A stretch of DNA of 38,346 nt from the NCBI GenBank assembly GCA_027064095.1, contig JAMOQI010000055.1, positions 1 through 38,346 on the forward strand, written 5' to 3'. Made by a program: the position numbers and the translations under genes. This document shows positions 1-8,996 of the stretch, one piece after another; position 1 is the first letter of the stretch, and every line of letters starts with the position of its first letter. A model generated the notes under the pieces. That model searched no databases and was not told where the DNA came from. It saw only the letters and a program-made list of their open reading frames with translations. The stretch is from Bacteroidales bacterium (GTDB taxonomy: Bacteria; Bacteroidota; Bacteroidia; Bacteroidales; UBA1556).

Positions 1-172
1 CAGAGGAAAAACAGCCTTGAGTTTTTTCATTAGTTTTTGTTTTTATACAGGCACATTAAAATTTATAGACCCGGGGCTTGATGGAATAGTGATTAAAATG
101 TCTGATCTTATAATATTAGGACAGACTATTGCAATACAGAATTAGTTATAAAATTATTTACACTGGTAGAGT
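1..172. other. window-edge non-coding stretch
   Basis: This is AT-rich sequence downstream of the DUF2779 gene, which is read on the minus strand. I see no convincing open frame, hairpin terminator or RNA gene here. It may hold the end of a neighbouring transcription unit cut by the window edge. Confidence 0.4.
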
Positions 173-1573
173 TTATTGGCAATTAATTCTATTCCACAAT
201 TTATTTAGAAATTCAATTTCCCTTTTTAGATATTTGAATATATCTTCCTTTTTTTTCTGGCTATCTTTATGATTACCAAGTATTTCATCATAGTACTGTG
301 CGGCAACAATATCGCTGCTAATACCTTTCCAAGGTGGTTTTATCCCAATTGCTTTAGAAACAGTCTTATTTGAATAATCTTTTGATATTTCCGGATGATA
401 ATAATTTCCCGTTTCTATTAACTGTTTTAAATCAAAAACTTCGTATTTGTCAATTACACAATTGTAAACAATTGCTTTTTTTGATTTTAATAAATCATTC
501 AATTTATTTTTAATTTGAATTTCAGGATTTTCTTTTCCATCAGCAATAAATTTTTCTATATCTGTTTCCTTATTACCTATTTTTGAATTTGCAATGGCAA
601 AAGGAATAGGCTGGTATGGTCGTGTTCCAACATAAAGAGGAAGGGCAGGAGTAAAATATAAAACCTTTATAAATATGTAGTTATCAATTTCATAGTTGAT
701 TTTTTGTATTCTTAATAGATTATTTGAATCAAAATTTATTATTTCCTTATTTTCTATTTTAGACTTAATTTGGAGTTGCTGAATGTTAGTTAGTTCTTGG
801 TTTTTGACTAAATTGTTAAAGTCTTTATTGTTATTATACAATTCGAATTGTTGTTCAGTGGATATGCTTGGGATATCAAAAACAGAAGGCTTAGTCACTT
901 TTTTCCAACAGTGACCAATAAAATCACAGTCGTAAGGAGAAAAACACTGTATCCCAATTTCAATTTTAGGAGAGTGATCAACTTCTAAAATAGATAATTC
1001 TTCTGCGATCTTAGTTTCTACATGTTTTTTTCTTTGTTTTACCTCTTTAGTGACATCTGTTATTACAAACAATTTGTGAATATCCATGGTCTTATCCATA
1101 ACATAATTCTCATTAATATGTATTAATGAAAATGAATTAATCTTCAAGCCGGCTTTTTCTAATACGTAATATTGCAATGCAGCATCTTTATAGTATGTTT
1201 CACTTAGTTTTTTAGAGCTTTTTACTTCATAAGCATCCCATGCGTCTTCATTTTTTACTAGAATATCCAAAAGTATTAATGTTTTATTAGCTTGAAAACC
1301 AGCTTCGTAAATAATATTCTGACCTTCTTGTATTAGAATTGAAGTTCTCTCAATAGCTTTTCTATATTGAGAAGGGTGTTTTGGACCGGCATCAATACCT
1401 CCCGGAAATAGATTTTGTGCATATATTCCAACATTTGTACCTCTTCTAAATACAGCAAGACGCTCTGCAGGCATTCTATCTCTTAGAAAAGATCTTTTTT
1501 TGTGTAAATATAATTGTTTAAGGCATTGTTCTCCTTTAATATAAGTTGATTTTGATAATATATGCTTTTCCAT
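173..1573 (-). CDS. DUF2779-type protein with Cas4/RecB-like nuclease half
   Basis: This 466-residue protein looks like a DUF2779-family nuclease. The N-terminal half has the features of a Cas4/RecB-type PD-(D/E)XK nuclease with an iron-sulfur cluster: Asp103 (LLDILV), Glu116-x-Lys118 (YEVKSS), a following Gln135 (ALQYY), and four cysteines, Cys17 then Cys210-x5-Cys216-x5-Cys222. The C-terminal half matches the DUF2779 RNase H-like exonuclease region around residues 308-325 (PALPLYVGTRPYQPIPF). However, the acidic residues that normally precede that motif (from memory, DFET-like) read as KVLY here, so the second domain is probably inactive. In the family the substrate is DNA, but the cellular role is not known. 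The ATG at 1573 is supported by a TAnnTTTG box 29 nt upstream. It is a single gene, and its downstream neighbour is outside the window. Confidence 0.75.
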   Translation of the reverse strand: MEKHILSKSTYIKGEQCLKQLYLHKKRSFLRDRMPAERLAVFRRGTNVGIYAQNLFPGGIDAGPKHPSQYRKAIERTSILIQEGQNIIYEAGFQANKTLILLDILVKNEDAWDAYEVKSSKKLSETYYKDAALQYYVLEKAGLKINSFSLIHINENYVMDKTMDIHKLFVITDVTKEVKQRKKHVETKIAEELSILEVDHSPKIEIGIQCFSPYDCDFIGHCWKKVTKPSVFDIPSISTEQQFELYNNNKDFNNLVKNQELTNIQQLQIKSKIENKEIINFDSNNLLRIQKINYEIDNYIFIKVLYFTPALPLYVGTRPYQPIPFAIANSKIGNKETDIEKFIADGKENPEIQIKNKLNDLLKSKKAIVYNCVIDKYEVFDLKQLIETGNYYHPEISKDYSNKTVSKAIGIKPPWKGISSDIVAAQYYDEILGNHKDSQKKKEDIFKYLKREIEFLNKLWNRINCQ

Positions 1574-1601
1574 ATTGAGTATTGTGGTTTATTAATTAGT
1601 G

Positions 1602-1609
1602 CAAATGTA
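1602..1609 (-). promoter_or_regulatory. candidate -7 promoter box (TACATTTG)
   Basis: Read on the minus strand this is TACATTTG, an exact match to the Bacteroidota -7 consensus TAnnTTTG. It lies 29 nt before the start of the DUF2779 gene. I see no clear TTTG -33 box at 19-21 nt. Confidence 0.4.
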
Positions 1610-1668
1610 CAACGAACATCACTTCAATATAACGATTTTACAAGATTTAGTTAGTGTTATTTACCATT

Positions 1669-1919
1669 TTAATCTGCATTATTTATTCAAAAGCAAAGCG
1701 AATTGTATTAATAAGCTATGAGTAACGGGGTGTAATGCAGGAAAATCCTCCAGAAATAGTTCGGGCCAAGCTGATTTAGAAAAACTCAAATTTGGGTATT
1801 TGAAAAATATCCAAATTTATTAACATCAGTTAGATATTAGCTTTCTGTGAGTGAAATCTTATGTCGAACTGATGTTGTTAGTTTTGCTTAATCGTCAGGA
1901 TTATTTGTTGTAGAGTTAA
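1669..1919. repeat. interspersed repeat, copy A (full length)
   Basis: This is one of three full copies of an approximately 255-bp repeat; it aligns along its whole length with 24776-25032 and 26655-26912. The left end begins TTAATCTGCATTATT, followed by the shared AAAAGCAAAGCGAATTGTAT. Near the right end is TTAATCGTCAGGATTATTTG, and the terminal inverted repeat beyond it is degraded in this copy. Internal hairpins include arms 1822-1840 and 1858-1876 (AACATCAGTT pairing with AACTGATGTT). It ends 29 bp from the stop codon of the minus-strand transglutaminase gene. It has no coding capacity. With the short leader of the DUF2779 gene, it fills the 1574-1947 gap. Confidence 0.85.
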
Positions 1920-1947
1920 AACTTTGAATTATATATTATTTGTAACA

Positions 1948-4900
1948 TTACTTATTAATAAAGCCTATTTGTGTTTTATCAGCTTTTATCACTTTTGAAT
2001 AAAAATCACTAAATGTAGAAAAGTCATCAGCAGGTACTATATCCTTTTTGAAAGTGATATATCTAATAGCTATAATCTTATTACCTTTTTTCTCAAATGT
2101 AAGGCTATAGTCAGCATAAGGTGAGTTGTAGATTTTGTCTTTTGGAATTTCAGCTAATTTTAGATTCGATGGTATATTAATAATAAGTTTCTCTTTTTGA
2201 TAGTCATCATTGATAAACTTCCAAAAGTCCAAATCATACTTTCTGTCAGGATTATTGATGAAATCAATAGGTTTTTGCTTTGTTGTAAACGGAAGTTCAA
2301 TTAGTTTAGTGGAACCAAACTGTGTAAACGCATCATAAACATCGAAATTATAGTCGTAAGTAATGGAATCGTCATTTGTATAGAGTGTAGTATCAAAATT
2401 AATATTATTCAGTTTAATATTAGAAAAGTCATCACTAATAGCACTTTGTATTTTTTGTCTTCTTTTCTTTTTGCCAATATCTCTATATGCATTTCTTGCG
2501 GAGGCTGCATAATCCCCATACTTAATAGCTTTTCTATTAATGTTAATGTCATCATTATTAATGTTAACAGTTGATTCTCTGTAAAATGCATTTGCTACTC
2601 TTGTTTTTGAATCGAGTAGGTAAGGTTCAGAATTATTATCATTAATTTCTAAAACAAATGCACCTTTTAATATTTGTCCCATTGTGCTAAAAGGATTTAG
2701 GTCAGAAGTTAATTCCACTATATAATAAGTGTTATTAACATATACTTTTGCAATTGCATGATTAAATCCTATATTTGGTAATAAAAGATCCTCTTGACCA
2801 TTATCTCTGGTATTTACTAAGACAATCTCAGCCTTATAACCAGCCTCGCGGCACATGGCAACGAAAAGAGTGCTAACATCTTTGCAGTCGCCAATTTTTG
2901 TATTTATTACTTTACTTGCTTTTTGAGGTACAACACCATTTTGTCGGAATGGGATAGAGCTGTAGTGGATATTTTGAACAACATAATTATAAAGAAGTTT
3001 TATTTTTTCTAAATCACTTAAATTATTTTTGCCTTCAAGTATTTTTTTAGTGACATCTTGTACTTCAAAATCAGATTTAGCTTTGGTGGTTGAAATGTCA
3101 TAATACCATTTATTAATCCAATTCCAGTCTTTAATGGTGCTTAAATAAAGTCTGGAGGCAAAATCCGAGAAATCAGGCATATATTTCTCAGTTTTCACAC
3201 TAGGTTCATTTTCTTGCTCCCATGTGTACTTTGTGAATTCATCATCTACTTTTACAATTGAAGGTTTCAAATTAGAATGATTCATTTTATAAGTAAACTC
3301 TAAGGAATCTTGCACTATCATTGAATATTTTATTTTATTGTAAGGAAATTGGTATTCAAAATATATATCATCCCAGAAGTGTTTTAATAATTTACCATTA
3401 TTTGCATATCGCAATGTATAAATTAGCAATATAGCATCATTTTCTTCTAGATTTGTAAAAACAATTTGCCCATTATTAGTTTCTGCCTTTAGTTTATTTC
3501 CATCTGATTTAAGAACTTCAGCTTTTTCAATGTCTGCATTTCTACTCAAATTATATTCTTTCCATTGATCAATTCCTGATGAATTAAATACTTTGATAAG
3601 TAAATATATTTTTTCTTCACTACCTCCGTCATGATAAACAACTCTTTGTGTTTCATATCTAATAATTAAACTATTGTCTTCCGGATAGTCAGTAGCTTGT
3701 TCTGATTTATCATATAATTCATAAAGATCCGGTTTTTTAAAATAATCAAAGACTGTATTTTTATCGGTGTATTCTCTATAAATCTTTCTAGTATCAAAAT
3801 TGGTAGGGTCGTAGAGCAATGATTTCTCAAAATATTTTATAGCTTTTTCTTTATTATTATTTTCTTTATATGCAGAGGCTAATTGCCCCATATAATAACC
3901 GACATAAGGTGCTTTTTTTAATAATTTTTCATAAAGTTTGATGGCTTTGTTATAATTACTTATTCCGGCATAAGTAGCGGCTAGAGTATTAGTGTAACCT
4001 GGTAAAAATTCTTCATTTTTCTCCATCATTACATAAAGCTTAATGGCCTTTGGCATATCGCCCATATGAGAATATATATTAGCTAGAGCATCAATAGCTG
4101 TTTTGTTATAATTATTTTTAATGTACTTTTTTAATATTGATATACCAAGATTATAATTATTTAATACTTTTACTGCTATCAAATATTCATAATTGACAAA
4201 TGTCCACGTATTTGGATATTTGGAAAATGCTTTGTGCATCATTATTATCATTTTTTCCTGCTCTTCTCTAGCATTTAGTATATCAATTCTGTTAGAATAA
4301 ACTTCTTTGCTATTTCCGAAAATGTCTGCTATTTGATTAGTTATTTCTTCTGCTTTATCATAATCCTTTTCTTCCATTGCCTCATCATACAGTAGTCTTA
4401 ATGATAGTGGATTATTTTTGTCTTGTTTCTTAACTTTCTCAAGTTCAAGACTTAATAAGGTATTAGCATCTTCCCTAATATACACATTCATTAAGAGGTT
4501 TGAAATATATGAAGATTTAGGTGCTGATTTTTGAGCCTCCAGAAGTACTTTTCTAGTCTCGTATGTTTTATCATTACTCAAATATGCTTTTGATAGCATT
4601 ATATAATTTAAAATGCTTTTGTTTTTGTTATGCTCATTTTCAAAAAATGTTTCTGTAGTATTTGGGATGTACTTGTTTAAGTAAGATTTTTCTTTTATAT
4701 AATCATGAAATGCAGCTTTTGTTTCTATACCTTCTACTATATTTCCTTTATCATCAGTAATTCTAATTAAAAAATTCATATCACTAACGTCATCACTTTG
4801 GCCTAACTGAATTAATATTCTATTATATCCTGCATTTAGTAAGGCAGTAAAAATATAAGAATCGATGCCATTATTCCTTTCTTCTTCCTCTTGAAAAGCA

Positions 4901-5685
4901 AGTTTATCGTTTATCCATACTTTTACAGAACCTGATACTCCTAATCTTATTTGAACTTCTCGTTTGATACTGTTAAATACAAAAGATTGAGCAAACATTA
5001 TAGAATTGTCAACATAAGAATGATAGCCGGGGTGGATCCATCTTCCGGGTCTGTAATTCAATGCTTTGAACCATTTTACTGGGGCGCCATTCCTATTAGT
5101 AAATTCATAATCAGGTTCAGGATGAGATATAGCTTCCCAGTTTTTATTATAACCACTGCCAGAAATATTTTCAAAGTTGCCAGCTAATTGCCAATTCATT
5201 ATCGCACCTATTTTGCTAAAATAATTGTCGCTATTATCAAATTTCCCTATTGACTCTTCATGTTTGCCAAGGGCATAATATATTTTAGCTTTAATTGTTG
5301 GATTTATTTTCTCATTCTCTAGAAGTGATTTTAAGAAGTTAAGCCTTGTTTTGGATAATTTTCTTTCACTTCCCAAAATATTATCATCATACCACATAGC
5401 ATTGAGGTATGGGTTAGGATTGTTACATAATTCTACAAAATCCTTAAAATAATCAAGGCTGGTTTCATCTAGTTTATCGATAGTATTAATAATACTTAGT
5501 GTTAAAAGTGCATCTTTTTTTTGCCCATCATCATTGGTGGCTTTTTGTAACTCAACTCGTGCAGTCTCTAAATCATTATTATTAAAGGCATCCCAGGCTT
5601 TTTCTATATTTGTTTGAGCAAATACATTTCCTGAAAATATAAAAAGAAGAAGGATTAATACAGTAAACTTTTTTGTGTTTTTCAT
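1948..5685 (-). CDS. secreted TPR / DUF3857 / transglutaminase-fold protein
   Basis: This 1245-residue protein has a Sec signal peptide (residues 1-24, ending NVFAQ) and is probably periplasmic or surface-associated. After an N-terminal repeat region comes a beta-rich segment at about 170-320 that may be PA14-like (VKVWINDKLAF). TPR-like helical repeats follow at about 360-650, then a DUF3857-type domain (about 670-850) and a transglutaminase core. Cys934 (GDCKD) and His976 (FNHAIA) are present. The third catalytic position, usually Asp in a D-x-T motif, appears to be Glu991 (VELTSD). Proteins of this build are common in Bacteroidota, but their substrate is unknown. The fold may serve as a protease or binding module rather than a true transglutaminase. 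It is a single gene, divergent from the acyl-CoA dehydrogenase. Repeat copy A lies just past its stop. Confidence 0.8.
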   Translation of the reverse strand: MKNTKKFTVLILLLFIFSGNVFAQTNIEKAWDAFNNNDLETARVELQKATNDDGQKKDALLTLSIINTIDKLDETSLDYFKDFVELCNNPNPYLNAMWYDDNILGSERKLSKTRLNFLKSLLENEKINPTIKAKIYYALGKHEESIGKFDNSDNYFSKIGAIMNWQLAGNFENISGSGYNKNWEAISHPEPDYEFTNRNGAPVKWFKALNYRPGRWIHPGYHSYVDNSIMFAQSFVFNSIKREVQIRLGVSGSVKVWINDKLAFQEEEERNNGIDSYIFTALLNAGYNRILIQLGQSDDVSDMNFLIRITDDKGNIVEGIETKAAFHDYIKEKSYLNKYIPNTTETFFENEHNKNKSILNYIMLSKAYLSNDKTYETRKVLLEAQKSAPKSSYISNLLMNVYIREDANTLLSLELEKVKKQDKNNPLSLRLLYDEAMEEKDYDKAEEITNQIADIFGNSKEVYSNRIDILNAREEQEKMIIMMHKAFSKYPNTWTFVNYEYLIAVKVLNNYNLGISILKKYIKNNYNKTAIDALANIYSHMGDMPKAIKLYVMMEKNEEFLPGYTNTLAATYAGISNYNKAIKLYEKLLKKAPYVGYYMGQLASAYKENNNKEKAIKYFEKSLLYDPTNFDTRKIYREYTDKNTVFDYFKKPDLYELYDKSEQATDYPEDNSLIIRYETQRVVYHDGGSEEKIYLLIKVFNSSGIDQWKEYNLSRNADIEKAEVLKSDGNKLKAETNNGQIVFTNLEENDAILLIYTLRYANNGKLLKHFWDDIYFEYQFPYNKIKYSMIVQDSLEFTYKMNHSNLKPSIVKVDDEFTKYTWEQENEPSVKTEKYMPDFSDFASRLYLSTIKDWNWINKWYYDISTTKAKSDFEVQDVTKKILEGKNNLSDLEKIKLLYNYVVQNIHYSSIPFRQNGVVPQKASKVINTKIGDCKDVSTLFVAMCREAGYKAEIVLVNTRDNGQEDLLLPNIGFNHAIAKVYVNNTYYIVELTSDLNPFSTMGQILKGAFVLEINDNNSEPYLLDSKTRVANAFYRESTVNINNDDININRKAIKYGDYAASARNAYRDIGKKKRRQKIQSAISDDFSNIKLNNINFDTTLYTNDDSITYDYNFDVYDAFTQFGSTKLIELPFTTKQKPIDFINNPDRKYDLDFWKFINDDYQKEKLIINIPSNLKLAEIPKDKIYNSPYADYSLTFEKKGNKIIAIRYITFKKDIVPADDFSTFSDFYSKVIKADKTQIGFINK

Positions 5686-6064
5686 TTAATATAAATTTGT
5701 TAATAATGTGGGTGCAAGATAATAATATTTTTCATATTAATCTTTATTTATATGCCCTATTTAAAGGATTAATTTTTTTAACTTGTATATTATAACTTTG
5801 TTGTGAGTGTTGAAATAACAATAAATAAAGAGCTTGTAGAATAAAAGAATAGCATTGTTATAGTGAAGCTCTGGAGATAGAGTAGCAACTTGTTTTGCAG
5901 CAGTTTCAGTATAGAATATATTTTATAATGTAGATTTCATGTTTAAAGTAAAATGACAGCAAAAAATTGCTATATTGCGAAACTTTTTAATAAAAGCTAT
6001 AGCCCTTTTTTTATATAGGTTTAGCTTTATTTTTAAATATAAATTTATAATAAACACATAAGAC
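5686..6064. other. divergent intergenic region
   Basis: This 379-bp AT-rich region separates the start of the transglutaminase-fold gene (-) from the acyl-CoA dehydrogenase (+). It should hold both promoters. The best candidate for the + gene is TAGGTTTA at 6016-6023, one base off TAnnTTTG, with no clear -33 box. An imperfect inverted repeat (AAAGCTATAGCC against GGTTTAGCTTT) surrounds that box at about 5993-6027. I see no RNA gene or open frame. Confidence 0.4.
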
Positions 6065-7207
6065 ATGATTGATTTCACATTAGATGAAGAACAGTTAGCG
6101 ATTCAGGAGAAGTATCGCAATTTTACAAAAGAATGGATAATACCAAATGCACGTAAATATGATTTATCTGCAGAATTTCCTTGGGAAGTGGTTAAAGCGG
6201 CTTACAAAAATGGTATTATGAATGGTCCAATACCTAAGAAATTTGGTGGTAATGGATATTCTCTTTTACAAGGTGCAATAGCAGCAGAGGAATTAGGAGC
6301 AGGTTGTATAGGAATTGGCATCGGAATAGAGGCAAATACTTTAGCATTGACACCATTATTGCTAGCAGCAAATGAGGAACAACAAGAGCGTTTCTACGGA
6401 ATGATTAATGACGTTCAGGGAGTTGCCGGATATGCTTTGACAGAACCTAATGCTGGCTCTGATGTGCAAGGAATTAAATCTACAGCAATAAGAAAAGGAG
6501 ATAAATATATTATTAATGGGCATAAAAGATTTATAACAAATGCTGAAGTTTCAACTTTCTTAACAGTATTTGCTTTAACTGATCCTGAGAGAGGTAGCCG
6601 TAGTTTATCTGCAATTGTGGTTCCAACCAATACTCCAGGAGTTGAGATAAAACCTCATATGATGAAGATGGGGCAAAGAGCTTCTGTACAAAACGAAATT
6701 ATTTTTCATGATGTAGAAGTTCCTGTTTCAAATTTATTAGGACAAGAAGGACATGGTTTTTTAATTGCAATGAAAACTTTTGATAGAACACGTAATGGGG
6801 TAGGTGCTTTAGCACTTGGTGCAGCACGTACTGCTTTTGAAACATCTCGTGATTGGGCAAAAAATAGAATTCAATTTGGTAAACCTATTTCTGCACAGCA
6901 AGTTATAGCGTTTATGTTAGCTGATATGGCAACGAGTCTTGAAGCTACCAGAGCTTTAGTTTGGAAAGCAGCTTCAGCTTATGATCAAGGATTGAAGAAA
7001 GCTTCAATGTATTCTGCAATGGCAAAGCTATATGCTTCGGATAATGCAATGAAAATAGCTACTGATGCTGTTCAAATAATGGCAGGTGATGGCTATTCTC
7101 AAGATTATCTTGTTGAGAAAATTATGCGTGACGTTAAGTTAAATCAGATATATGAAGGAACTAATCAGGTTCAAAGATTGGTGATATCTAAATCTATTTT
7201 GAAGTAA
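6065..7207 (+). CDS. acyl-CoA dehydrogenase
   Basis: This 380-residue flavoenzyme has the normal length for the short/branched-chain acyl-CoA dehydrogenase family. It would oxidise an acyl-CoA to the 2,3-enoyl-CoA in the cytoplasm, passing electrons to ETF. The first FAD/substrate signature is YALTEPNAGSD (about 122-132). The C-terminal signature is IYEGTNQVQR, in which Glu364 is at the position of the catalytic base in short-chain enzymes. The Arg-rich and Gln segments that contact FAD (DRTRNGVGALALG, RIQFGKPI) are present. The chain length of the substrate cannot be read from sequence. No ETF, thiolase or CoA-ligase gene is next to it, so the pathway (fatty acid or branched-chain amino acid breakdown) is open. 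A strong terminator follows. Confidence 0.93.
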   Translation: MIDFTLDEEQLAIQEKYRNFTKEWIIPNARKYDLSAEFPWEVVKAAYKNGIMNGPIPKKFGGNGYSLLQGAIAAEELGAGCIGIGIGIEANTLALTPLLLAANEEQQERFYGMINDVQGVAGYALTEPNAGSDVQGIKSTAIRKGDKYIINGHKRFITNAEVSTFLTVFALTDPERGSRSLSAIVVPTNTPGVEIKPHMMKMGQRASVQNEIIFHDVEVPVSNLLGQEGHGFLIAMKTFDRTRNGVGALALGAARTAFETSRDWAKNRIQFGKPISAQQVIAFMLADMATSLEATRALVWKAASAYDQGLKKASMYSAMAKLYASDNAMKIATDAVQIMAGDGYSQDYLVEKIMRDVKLNQIYEGTNQVQRLVISKSILK

Positions 7208-7231
7208 GTTAATTTTAATTTAATATATAAT

Positions 7232-7264
7232 AAAGCCAACTTGTTTACAGGTTGGCTTTTTTAT
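7232..7264 (+). terminator. rho-independent terminator of the acyl-CoA dehydrogenase
   Basis: A 9-bp perfect stem (AAAGCCAAC with GTTGGCTTT) with a 10-nt loop is followed by a T-rich run. It begins 25 nt past the stop codon. Confidence 0.85.
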
Positions 7265-7309
7265 TGTAATTCCTCTTTGTAATTTGATGTGTCAGAGGTT
7301 TTCCATGCG

Positions 7310-7343
7310 CCTTATTCACTGTATTGAATAAGGTTTTTATTTG
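7310..7343 (+). terminator. second terminator-like hairpin
   Basis: A perfect 9-bp stem (CCTTATTCA, 7310-7318, with TGAATAAGG, 7325-7333) has a 6-nt loop and is followed by TTTTTATTTG. It lies 46 nt past the first terminator of the same transcript. It could be a back-up terminator or the 3' end of an unannotated small RNA. The rest of the 7208-7521 gap is AT-rich and shows nothing else except the susCD terminator. Confidence 0.45.
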
Positions 7344-7463
7344 TTTGATTGTTATATTAAACTAATATGGAATTATTCATATGTTTTTTAAGCTGTATTA
7401 TAGAGGTAAAATTTAATAAGGATATAGATAATTGATATTCGATAATTAATATTGATGTTATGG

Positions 7464-7498
7464 AATAAAAAAAAGGCTCGCCATTTTAGCGAGCCTTT
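7464..7498 (-). terminator. rho-independent terminator of the susC-susD operon
   Basis: The stem is GGCTCGC (7475-7481) with GCGAGCC (7489-7495) and a 7-nt loop. A run of eight A on the plus strand (7467-7474) gives a U-tract in the minus-strand transcript. It lies 24 nt past the susD stop. Confidence 0.88.
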
Positions 7499-7521
7499 AT
7501 AGTATTGTTTAGGACTATAAC

Positions 7522-8985
7522 TTAGTTTTTGTCCCAGAATAGTTTAGTAGAAAGAAGGTCACCACCTACAGCAGCTGCAGCAGCTTTGTAGTTAGCGCCA
7601 TTTAAAGTTTGCTCATTAACTGGGTAAGTAAAACGAACAGGGATATCTGCTTGAGTCATTCCTGGAGGAGGGTTAAGAACAGGAGCATCTAAACGTCTCC
7701 AAGTTGTCCAACCAATAAAACCTCTATTGAAAGAAGCTAACCAAGATTGTTTAGCAATTTTTTCAAAATCAGTACCAGGTGCAGTAGCATATGCTACGCC
7801 AGGATTAGCTAAGTAAGTAGCTACATCAGCAGCAGTACCACCCCAATAAAGGATAGAAGCTTCAATTCCGGCATTGTAGTGAGATTCTGCATCACCACCT
7901 ACGCTATAACCTCTTTTATCAGCCTCAGCTAAATAAAATTCTACTTCATCATAGCTCATAAGTAAGCATTCTAATGTAGGATCTTCTAATTTAGAACTTA
8001 AGTGAGAGAATGCAGAATAAGGATTACTTGCACCATAAACACCACCAACATAAGCTAATTTAACAACGCCAGCTTCAGTACTTGTATCAACTTGAGTATA
8101 ATAAAGAGGTCTACGAGGATCTTGAAGATCATTCATAGGGTCAATTATTGTACTTGTTGCAATGAAGTCATGACGACCACTAGCTACTAAGTCTAAGTAA
8201 GTAGGGTTAGTATTAGGAGAAGCTCCTAAATAAACCATAGAAGTGTTATCATCATTAGAAGTTAATAAACCTGCATTATAAGCTTCTTCAACTTTAGATT
8301 TAGCAAGAGCATTATCATAATCAGCTAAATGGATACCCATTTTTAATTTTAGTGCATTAGCAAACATTTTCCATTTTGCAACATCACCTCCATTATAAAG
8401 GTCTGCACTACCAAAGCTTCCATTAGTATCATCTAATTTTGCAATAGCAGCATCTAATCTAGTAAATAAGCTAGTATAGATACTTGCAGCATCATCATAT
8501 TTAGGATTAATGTTCTCGTCAATACTTAAAGCCTCAGAATAAGGGATATCACCAAAAATATCTACCATTCTTTGGAAAGTATAAACATTTAAGATTTCAA
8601 TAATTGCTAATCTGTTTTTCTGAGCTGCAATATCTTCAGGTGCAGCATATTCTTCAGCAGCAATTAGTTTACTAGCTTCTTGCAAATCACGTAATACATT
8701 ACGGTAAAATGTCAAGAAAGCATTATCAGGGATACTACGGTTAATAACATCGTAGTTTGCTTCGTCAGTATAAGTAGTTTCAGTCACATATTGTGCCCAA
8801 ATCTTCCAAATATTGGTATTTACGTTCATGCTAGCTAACTGATTAGCCAGACCTTTCTGTGCATTGCTGAAAAGAGTTGTGCCCGGAACTTCTTCAGGAC
8901 TCTTAACATTCTCGTTCATTTCTTCGAAATCTTTAGTACAAGAAGCAGCAATGAATACTAATAAAATAAATAATATCTTTTTCAT
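7522..8985 (-). CDS. SusD/RagB-family outer-membrane nutrient-binding lipoprotein
   Basis: This 487-residue lipoprotein has a short signal peptide with a lipobox ending at Cys16 (FIAASC) and acidic/charged residues after the Cys. It is of the SusD-like type related to the SusD-like_2 family, with the recognisable segments QRMVDIFGDIPYSEAL and WKMFANALKLKMGIHLADYD. As the surface lid of a SusCD complex it captures substrate and hands it to the SusC channel. It starts 11 bp after susC, so the two are co-transcribed, and a terminator closes the operon. No glycoside hydrolase, peptidase or sensor is adjacent, so the nutrient could be glycan, peptide or another ligand. The G+C content and codon use look higher than in the surrounding kinase and helicase genes, which suggests strong expression. 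Confidence 0.92.
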   Translation of the reverse strand: MKKILFILLVFIAASCTKDFEEMNENVKSPEEVPGTTLFSNAQKGLANQLASMNVNTNIWKIWAQYVTETTYTDEANYDVINRSIPDNAFLTFYRNVLRDLQEASKLIAAEEYAAPEDIAAQKNRLAIIEILNVYTFQRMVDIFGDIPYSEALSIDENINPKYDDAASIYTSLFTRLDAAIAKLDDTNGSFGSADLYNGGDVAKWKMFANALKLKMGIHLADYDNALAKSKVEEAYNAGLLTSNDDNTSMVYLGASPNTNPTYLDLVASGRHDFIATSTIIDPMNDLQDPRRPLYYTQVDTSTEAGVVKLAYVGGVYGASNPYSAFSHLSSKLEDPTLECLLMSYDEVEFYLAEADKRGYSVGGDAESHYNAGIEASILYWGGTAADVATYLANPGVAYATAPGTDFEKIAKQSWLASFNRGFIGWTTWRRLDAPVLNPPPGMTQADIPVRFTYPVNEQTLNGANYKAAAAAVGGDLLSTKLFWDKN

Positions 8986-8996
8986 GCTCTTAATTT

